Positions 1 to 4,493 of a stretch of DNA of 5,655 nucleotides are shown piece by piece. This DNA comes from Chloroflexota bacterium (lineage in GTDB: Bacteria > Chloroflexota > Anaerolineae > UBA7937 > B3-Chlor). The notes under the pieces were generated by a model. It was not told the DNA's origin. It worked only from the letters and a program-made list of their open reading frames with translations, and searched no databases. How positions within the stretch are numbered: the stretch's first letter is position 1; the number at the start of each line of letters is the position of its first letter. Where the stretch lies: contig JAUWYD010000090.1 in assembly GCA_030616025.1 (NCBI GenBank), forward strand, positions 1 to 5,655. The letters are read 5' to 3'. The position numbers and the translations under genes were made by a program.

Positions 1-8
1 CCTGGCAT
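1..8 (-). CDS. Start of a divergent gene leaving the window (first codons only)
   Basis: Read on the minus strand, an ATG at 8-6 is preceded by AGGGGG (19-14) with a 5-nt spacer, and a strong minus-strand promoter lies about 45 nt upstream. Only the first two codons (Met-Pro) are inside the window, so no function can be given. A second minus-strand ATG at 34-32 is in another frame, has no Shine-Dalgarno sequence and would leave a leader of only about 11 nt; it is the less likely start. The gene is inferred from its signals, not from protein sequence. Confidence 0.35.
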
Positions 9-51
9 TCTTGCCCCCTGGTGCGTGCCCGCATCGCTGTGAACCCAGACC

Positions 52-80
52 ATTATAGCACGCTCCACACGTGGCGTCAA
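52..80 (-). promoter_or_regulatory. Sigma70-type promoter facing left
   Basis: On the minus strand, TTGACG (80-75), a 17-nt spacer and a perfect TATAAT (57-52) form a near-consensus promoter. A TG one base before the -10 box makes it an extended -10. Transcription would start near 45, giving a leader of about 37 nt to the ATG at 8. It is back to back with the rightward promoter: the two -35 boxes are 12 nt apart. Confidence 0.7.
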
Positions 81-92
81 AGATACGCTGGG

Positions 93-121
93 TTGATGTG
101 CAGGCATGCAAATGGTACAAT
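93..121 (+). promoter_or_regulatory. Sigma70-type promoter for the methyltransferase gene
   Basis: TTGATG (93-98), a 17-nt spacer and TACAAT (116-121), with an extended -10 TG at 113-114. The predicted transcription start is near 128, giving a leader of about 36 nt to the ATG at 164. Its position argues against the in-frame GTG at 71, which lies upstream of this promoter and overlaps the divergent one. Confidence 0.7.
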
Positions 122-163
122 GAAGAAAAGGGTGCTCTTGGCCAACAAGGGGGGCAGGCGAGG

Positions 164-976
164 ATGGGGGGAAAAAGAGGCCGAATTCTCGTTTTGGTAT
201 CGGCTTGTGTTGTCATTGCGGTCCTCGTGCTCCTTCTGTGGAGTGCACGCACGCGGACGGCTCAGGCGCCTGCGGCAGAGGAAGAAGAGGCTTCGCCCAC
301 AATGGTGTCTGCCGCTCCATCGGCCAGTCCTGACGCCGAAGAGGATGAGTACGTTGAGGCAAGGGAGCGCCTGGTGCGCAATCTGAGAGAGTTACGGGGC
401 ATCAGTGACGCAGAAGTCTTGACCGCCATGCGCAGCGTGCCGCGCCACGAGTTCGTGCTTGAGAAGTATCTCGGCCGGGCCTATGACGACCATGCCTTGC
501 CCATCGATTATGGTCAAACCATCTCTCAGCCCTTCGTTGTGGCACTGATGACGGAACTTCTGGAGTTGGAGAGGGGTGACAAAGTGCTGGAGATCGGCAC
601 CGGATCGGGGTACCAAGCGGCCATTCTGGCTGAGCTAGCCGACCAGGTCTACACCGTGGAGATCATCCCAGAGTTAGCCGATTCGGCCAGTGCCCGGCTG
701 CGCAGACTTGGGCATGACAACATACGTACCTCGAACCATGACGGCTACTACGGTTGGGAGGAGCACGCTCCTTATGATGTCATCATTGTCACGGCGGCGC
801 CCGATCATGTACCACAGCCTCTGATCAAGCAACTGAAAGATGGCGGTCGCCTTGTAATACCGGTAGGCCCAGTGGGGTGGTACCAGACGCTCTGGCTGAT
901 CACAAAGGAGGGCGGAGAGGTCGAGTTCCACAACAAGGGCGGCGTTCAGTTCGTCCCCTTGACAGGTGAGCACTGA
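164..976 (+). CDS. pcm: Protein-L-isoaspartate O-methyltransferase with N-terminal membrane anchor
   Basis: Predicted to transfer a methyl group from S-adenosylmethionine to L-isoaspartyl residues, starting repair of damaged proteins. The catalytic domain spans about residues 62-270 and matches the usual PCMT length. It shows RHEFV (94-98), YGQTISQP (116-123), the SAM-binding motif LEIGTGSGYQAA (142-153), the acidic VEI after strand 2 (165-167), VTAAPDHVP (209-217), and the C-terminal VQFVPLTG (261-268). Residues 1-7 are basic (MGGKRGR). Residues 8-26 form a hydrophobic segment, followed by an Ala/Pro/Glu-rich acidic linker (about 33-62), so the enzyme looks anchored with its catalytic domain outside, or exported. 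ATG 164 was chosen because an AAGGGGGG-type Shine-Dalgarno (147-154) sits 9 nt upstream and the promoter at 93-121 excludes GTG 71. The thioesterase gene follows after 39 nt. The family call is firm; the location is inferred. Confidence 0.93.
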   Translation: MGGKRGRILVLVSACVVIAVLVLLLWSARTRTAQAPAAEEEEASPTMVSAAPSASPDAEEDEYVEARERLVRNLRELRGISDAEVLTAMRSVPRHEFVLEKYLGRAYDDHALPIDYGQTISQPFVVALMTELLELERGDKVLEIGTGSGYQAAILAELADQVYTVEIIPELADSASARLRRLGHDNIRTSNHDGYYGWEEHAPYDVIIVTAAPDHVPQPLIKQLKDGGRLVIPVGPVGWYQTLWLITKEGGEVEFHNKGGVQFVPLTGEH

Positions 977-1015
977 TTGGGCTTGTGTTAGTCGACAGCT
1001 TGCCATCGGTGGAGG

Positions 1016-1447
1016 ATGAGCAACGACTTGAGTGAGAAGTTCAAGTTCTACTGTCCCGTCAAAGTCAGGTATGTGGAGACAGATGCCCAAGGCCATGTGT
1101 TCTTCGGGCACTACTACACCTATTTCGATGTGGCCATGATGGAGTATATGCAGGCCATTGGATATAGTTATCAGGACCTCTTGGACGAGGGGATGGATTT
1201 GCTATACGTGGAATCCCTCTGTCGCCACCAGGCCCCGGCCTACTATGATGAGGTACTGAATGTTCACACCCGGGTTGGCAACATAGGTAGTAGCAGCCTG
1301 ACCTTCGAGTTCTCGGTCTACCAGAACGGTTCGGATCAACTGGTTGCCACGGGCCACATTGTCGCCGTCAATGTGGACAAGGACAGTCGTCGGCCGGTGC
1401 GGGTCCCCGAAGCGGTGCGCCGCGCGGTGAAAGAACACGAGGACTGA
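1016..1447 (+). CDS. Acyl-CoA thioesterase of the 4HBT hotdog family
   Basis: A 143-residue single hotdog-fold protein, the normal size for YbgC/4-hydroxybenzoyl-CoA thioesterase-like enzymes, which hydrolyse acyl-CoA thioesters in the cytoplasm. The N-terminal signature is VRYVETDAQGHVFFGHYYTY (17-36). D23 aligns with the catalytic Asp of the family. The residue aligned with the YbgC His is F30, and a His (H32) lies where Asn or Ser is common. The central helix (about 37-48) and the later strands (about 63-120) are recognisable. The true substrate cannot be read from the sequence. It lies 39 nt after the methyltransferase gene with no visible promoter between, so it is probably cotranscribed. 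GGAGG (1011-1015) touches the ATG directly, which is unusual; an in-frame TTG at 1028 is a possible but poorly supported alternative. An in-frame TAG at 989-991 rules out starts further upstream. Confidence 0.87.
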   Translation: MSNDLSEKFKFYCPVKVRYVETDAQGHVFFGHYYTYFDVAMMEYMQAIGYSYQDLLDEGMDLLYVESLCRHQAPAYYDEVLNVHTRVGNIGSSSLTFEFSVYQNGSDQLVATGHIVAVNVDKDSRRPVRVPEAVRRAVKEHED

Positions 1448-1487
1448 GAGACCTCGCTGTTCAGACAATTGCACTGATTAGTTCTTC

Positions 1488-1516
1488 TTGCCCCCGCTTT
1501 TCGCACTTGCTATAAT
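1488..1516 (+). promoter_or_regulatory. Sigma70-type promoter for the ligase pair
   Basis: TTGCCC (1488-1493), a 17-nt spacer and a perfect TATAAT (1511-1516), with an extended -10 TG at 1508-1509. The predicted start of transcription is near 1523, leaving a short leader of about 17 nt before the ATG at 1540. It lies in the 92-nt gap after the thioesterase gene and probably drives both ligase genes. Confidence 0.8.
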
Positions 1517-1539
1517 GTGAAATAGCTGATGGGATCTCT

Positions 1540-2601
1540 ATGGATGCGACGATGTCTGTGATGCGTGTAGGCGTGGTCCTGGGGGGCATCTCTTCGGAGA
1601 GGGAAGCTTCGTTGGCCAGTGGGCGACAGGTGTGTGTGCACCTCAATCCCCAGAAGTATGCTGCCATCCCCCTCTTCATGGACCTCCAAGCGCGGTTGTG
1701 GCACATACCCCAGAAGCTTCTGATCCAGAACACCACTTCTGACATTGTACCTCGTCTCGAGGGAGAAGCGGAGAGGGTGTACTACGAGGATCTGCGTTCT
1801 CTCATCGAGTTCGCCTTCATCGCTCTGCATGGCAAGTTTGGAGACGACGGATGCATCCAGGGGCTTCTGGAACTCCTTCGGATCCCCTACACCGGCTCTG
1901 GCGTACTGGCCTCGGCGATATGTATGGACAAGTACATGGCTCACAGGGTATTGAAGCAGGCAGGGGTCGAGGTGGCGCGCGAGTTGCTGGTGGAGGATCT
2001 AGATTGGGAGGAGGATCCTGAAAAGGTTCGCAACGAGATTGTCGAGGTCGTCGGTTTGCCGTGCGTGATCAAGCCTGATCGAGAAGGCTCCAGCATTGGT
2101 GTCTCGGTGGTGGGTGAGAAGAGCGAGATAGATCGGGCGCTAGAAGAAGCTTTCTCCTGGGATAATCTGGCGCTGGTCGAGGAGTACCTTGGCGGTCTGG
2201 AGTTCTCGTGCATTGTCCTCGGCAACGACGAAGTGCAGCCGCTGGTACCTACTGAGACTGCCACAGAAAACGAGTATCTAACCTACGAGGACAAGTACAT
2301 GCCTGGGCAGTCTCAGAAGATCACTCCGGCGCGCGTAGATACGGAGGTCTTGGCGAGGATACAGGAAGAAGTCGTGAGGGCTTACCAGGCTCTGGGAATG
2401 AAGAACTATGGTCGCATTGACGGTTTCTTGGTAGACGGCAATCGGGTACTGATCACCGACCCCAACTCCTCATCAGGCATGTCTCCTTCCTCCTTCCTGT
2501 TTCACCAGGCGGCGGACATCGGCCTAAATCCCATGATGCTCTTCGATCGCATGATCGAGCTCGCCCTCGAGGCGCACGAGGGCAAGAGGGGGCCACTCTA
2601 G
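1540..2601 (+). CDS. ddl: D-alanine--D-alanine ligase, copy 1 (ATP-grasp)
   Basis: ATP-dependent ligase joining two D-alanines for peptidoglycan precursors in the cytoplasm. Its 353 residues fit the longer DdlA/Van-type enzymes. The N-terminal domain has LGGISSERE (14-22; E20 matches E15 of E. coli DdlB) and ALHGKFGDDG (95-104). The ATP-grasp domain has IPYTGSGVLASA (115-126), IKPDREGSSIG (177-187; S184 matches S150), EDKY (250-253; Y253 matches the specificity Tyr Y216) and GRIDGF (291-296; R292 and D294 match R255 and D257). The triad E20/S184/Y253 is intact. Odd points: D307 replaces metal-binding E270, and NTSPG reads NSSSG (309-313), with S312 for Pro. ATG 1540 lies about 17 nt after the predicted transcription start; its Shine-Dalgarno (GATGGG, 1528-1533) is weak, and ATG 1552 or 1561 are possible. 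Family assignment is firm; full activity is inferred. Confidence 0.92.
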   Translation: MDATMSVMRVGVVLGGISSEREASLASGRQVCVHLNPQKYAAIPLFMDLQARLWHIPQKLLIQNTTSDIVPRLEGEAERVYYEDLRSLIEFAFIALHGKFGDDGCIQGLLELLRIPYTGSGVLASAICMDKYMAHRVLKQAGVEVARELLVEDLDWEEDPEKVRNEIVEVVGLPCVIKPDREGSSIGVSVVGEKSEIDRALEEAFSWDNLALVEEYLGGLEFSCIVLGNDEVQPLVPTETATENEYLTYEDKYMPGQSQKITPARVDTEVLARIQEEVVRAYQALGMKNYGRIDGFLVDGNRVLITDPNSSSGMSPSSFLFHQAADIGLNPMMLFDRMIELALEAHEGKRGPL

Positions 2602-2602
2602 G

Positions 2603-3694
2603 ATGCCAGCTGCAAACGAGGAACGTGTGACGGAGCAGAAGAACAAGGCGAAGTTGCGGGTAGGCGTGGTCCTGGGCGGGATGTCGTCGGAGAGGGAGAT
2701 ATCCCTTGAGAGCGGGCGCAACATCTACTTCAACTTGAACCCGGAAAAGCATGAGGGCATAGCCATCTTTCTCGACGCACAAGGAACCTTCTGGCAGATT
2801 CCCCTGCAACTCTTGGTGCAGAACACTACCACTGACATAGCTGCTCGTCTCGAAGATGAGGCTAGTCGAATCGCTTACGAGGAGCTGACATCCGTTGCTG
2901 ATTTCATCTACATCGGGCTTCATGGCAAATATGGGGAGGACGGCTGCCTCCAGGGGCTTCTGGAGCTACTGGGAATCCCCTACACCGGGTCAGGAGTAAT
3001 GGCCTCGGCGATAGGCATGGATAAACTCATGCAGCGCAAGCTCCTGGCCGCAGCAGGGATGCATGTCCCCAAGTACCTGGTCGTCACCGAGAGGGAATGG
3101 GGCGAGAACGAAGAGGACTTGCTGGGCCAGGTGGAAGCCTCGTTGGGCTATCCCTGCGTCGTCAAACCTACTCGGGAGGGCTGCAGTACGGGTCTGTCGG
3201 TGGTGCGAGAACCAGGGCAAATGGGATCGGCTCTGGAAAATGCCTTCCAGTGGGACACTACGGCCCTGGTGGAGGAGCTTCTGGTCGGTATGGAGATCAC
3301 GTGTGGCGTGATCGGGAATCGGGAGCCGACGGCCTTGCCACCCACCGAAACCCTACGGAAGGGTGACTTCTTGACGGTGGAGGAGAAATTCCTGCCAGGT
3401 GAGGGTGAAAACATCACGCCGGCCAGGCTGCCTGAGGAGATGATCCGTAGGGTCCAAGAGGTGATGGTGCAGGCATACAGAGCCTTAGGGTTGAAGGTAT
3501 ATGCTCGCATGGACGGCTTCGTGGTTGACGGCGAGGTGATCGTTAGCGAGCCCAATACCTCACCCGGAATGACCCCTTCCACCTGTATCTTTCACGAGGC
3601 CGCCGAGGTGGGCATGAGCCCTATGGAATTCGTGGATAGGGTCATCGAGCTCTCACTGGAGGCCCATGCTCACAAAAAGGGGCCGCTCGCCTGA
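2603..3694 (+). CDS. ddl: D-alanine--D-alanine ligase paralogue, copy 2, altered triad (possible D-Ala-D-X ligase)
   Basis: Second ATP-grasp ligase, 363 residues, colinear with copy 1 apart from a 10-residue longer N terminus and one single-residue gap. Motifs seen: LGGMSSERE (24-32; E30), GLHGKYGEDG (105-114), IPYTGSGVMASA (125-136), VKPTREGCSTG (187-197), EEKF (260-263), ARMDGF (301-306; R302, D304) and an intact SEPNTSPGMT (315-324; E316, N318). Against E. coli DdlB, S150 is C194 and Y216 is F263. Phe at the latter position is known from D-Ala-D-lactate-forming ligases of Leuconostoc type, so a changed second substrate is plausible but unproven. It begins one base after the copy 1 stop; AGAGGGGG (2585-2592), inside the end of copy 1, is its Shine-Dalgarno, so translational coupling is likely. 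All catalytic Arg and metal ligands remain, so it does not look like a pseudogene. Confidence 0.9.
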   Translation: MPAANEERVTEQKNKAKLRVGVVLGGMSSEREISLESGRNIYFNLNPEKHEGIAIFLDAQGTFWQIPLQLLVQNTTTDIAARLEDEASRIAYEELTSVADFIYIGLHGKYGEDGCLQGLLELLGIPYTGSGVMASAIGMDKLMQRKLLAAAGMHVPKYLVVTEREWGENEEDLLGQVEASLGYPCVVKPTREGCSTGLSVVREPGQMGSALENAFQWDTTALVEELLVGMEITCGVIGNREPTALPPTETLRKGDFLTVEEKFLPGEGENITPARLPEEMIRRVQEVMVQAYRALGLKVYARMDGFVVDGEVIVSEPNTSPGMTPSTCIFHEAAEVGMSPMEFVDRVIELSLEAHAHKKGPLA

Positions 3695-3704
3695 GCCACG
3701 AGTG

Positions 3705-4415
3705 CTACTGCTTGTATGCCTCCCGTTGCAGCTTCAGCAGATCAGTTATCCCCTCTTCCGCCAGCTTGAGTAGCTCCTCCATCGTGCTTCGGGAGAAAGA
3801 GCCATCCTCAGCAGTCCCCTGGATCTCCACGTATTCCTGAGCCCCATTCATCACCACGTTGAAGTCAACTTGAGCCTGGGAATCCTCTTGGTAGTTCAGG
3901 TCCAGCAGTAGTTCGTTCTGGACCACCCCTACGCTGATGGCTGCCACAGGTGGGCCCAGCACCCTCGGCGCCAGGAGACCGCCTTTGATGAGCTTACGGA
4001 GGGCTATGGCCAGGGCTACATATCCTCCGGTGATGGAAGCCGTGCGGGTTCCCCCATCTGCCTGTATCACATCGCAGTCGATGGTCACTGTCCTTTCGCC
4101 CAGCGAGTGCAGGTCGACGCCCCCTCTCAAAGACCGCCCAATGAGGCGGCGGATCTCCTGCGTGCGATCCCGCGGGCCCCTGGTCTCTCGACGGGTACGT
4201 TCGTGTGTGGCGCGGGGCAACATCCCGTACTCAGCGGTTACCCATCCTTGGCCTCGATCTCGTAGCCACAGTGGCACCCTTTCTTCGACCGTAGCCGTGC
4301 AGATGATCCGTGTGCGGCCCACCTCGATCAACGCCGATCCTTCGGGATGATCGAGATATCCCGGGGTAATGACCACAGGACGCATCTCATCGGTCGCCCG
4401 TCCGTCAAATCTCAT
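3705..4415 (-). CDS. rph: Ribonuclease PH
   Basis: Phosphate-dependent 3'-5' exoribonuclease that trims tRNA 3' ends, normally a hexameric cytoplasmic ring. The 236 residues match the family length (238 in E. coli). It carries RFDGRATDEMRPV (2-14), EYGMLPRAT (62-70), the Arg-rich stretch with EIRRLIGRSLR (87-97), the phosphate-binding ADGGTRTAS (119-127; T123, R124), and the catalytic acids D178 and D184 within LDLNYQED (171-178) and VDFNVVM (183-189), then EIQGTAE (197-203). ATG 4415 is supported by AAGGG (4427-4423) with a 7-nt spacer; the ATG at 4420 is out of frame. It has its own promoter in the 78-nt gap after the transporter gene and ends 10 nt from the stop of the convergent second ligase. 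The rdgB gene often found next to rph is not seen here. Confidence 0.97.
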   Translation of the reverse strand: MRFDGRATDEMRPVVITPGYLDHPEGSALIEVGRTRIICTATVEERVPLWLRDRGQGWVTAEYGMLPRATHERTRRETRGPRDRTQEIRRLIGRSLRGGVDLHSLGERTVTIDCDVIQADGGTRTASITGGYVALAIALRKLIKGGLLAPRVLGPPVAAISVGVVQNELLLDLNYQEDSQAQVDFNVVMNGAQEYVEIQGTAEDGSFSRSTMEELLKLAEEGITDLLKLQREAYKQ

Positions 4416-4445
4416 GACATGGCCCTTCGCTGATTGTCAGTCAAC

Positions 4446-4474
4446 ATTGTATCTCAGTTGGTATGATTCGACAA
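4446..4474 (-). promoter_or_regulatory. Sigma70-type promoter for rph
   Basis: On the minus strand, TTGTCG (4474-4469), a 17-nt spacer and TACAAT (4451-4446), with a predicted start near 4439 and a leader of about 24 nt to the rph ATG. It lies in the 78-nt gap between the transporter stop and rph, so rph can be expressed independently of the upstream gene. There is no TG extension here, unlike the other three promoters in the window. Confidence 0.65.
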
Positions 4475-4481
4475 TTGTTCG
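4469..4481. promoter_or_regulatory. Palindrome overlapping the rph -35 box (possible operator)
   Basis: ACAATTGT (4471-4478) is a perfect 8-bp palindrome with CG on each side at slightly unequal distance (CGACAATTGTTCG). It overlaps the -35 box of the rph promoter, where a repressor could act. It is short and may be chance; no second copy is seen beside it. Confidence 0.2.
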
Positions 4482-4493
4482 TCGTGGAACACA

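Larger units (their letters stand above)
1540..3694 (+). repeat. Tandem gene duplication (two ligase paralogues)
   Basis: The two adjacent ligase genes align end to end with a single one-residue gap and about 54% identical residues (approximate hand count). Short identical DNA blocks remain, such as GTAGGCGTGGTCCTGGG near both 5' ends (from about 1567 and 2660) and CCCCTACACCGG in both middles. The low DNA identity suggests an old duplication, or acquisition of a related gene beside the first, rather than a recent copy. Confidence 0.8.

Noticed and set aside
71..163. Longer form of the methyltransferase starting at GTG 71
   Set aside because: The GTG overlaps the -35 region of the divergent promoter and lies upstream of the rightward promoter; the extra 31 residues show no family resemblance, while ATG 164 has a good Shine-Dalgarno and a typical anchor start.
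197..211. Lipobox-like VSAC in the methyltransferase N terminus
   Set aside because: The Cys (residue 15) is followed by a further long hydrophobic run and preceded by only about 7 hydrophobic residues, so it sits inside a membrane helix rather than at the end of a lipoprotein signal.
1438..1456. Hairpin CGAGG/CCTCG over the thioesterase stop as a terminator
   Set aside because: The stem is only 5 bp with a 9-nt loop and no T-tract follows; too weak to call.
3148..3582. Minus-strand open frame inside the second ligase gene
   Set aside because: It is the antisense shadow of a clearly coding ATP-grasp gene and has no recognisable domain; the same holds for other overlapping open frames at 392-616, 674-1111, 1510-1944, 1941-2264, 2453-2923 and 3937-4350.
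2603..3694. Second ligase copy as a pseudogene
   Set aside because: The frame is intact, it has a Shine-Dalgarno, and the metal ligands, catalytic Arg and ATP-binding Lys are all kept; changes are confined to a few specificity positions.
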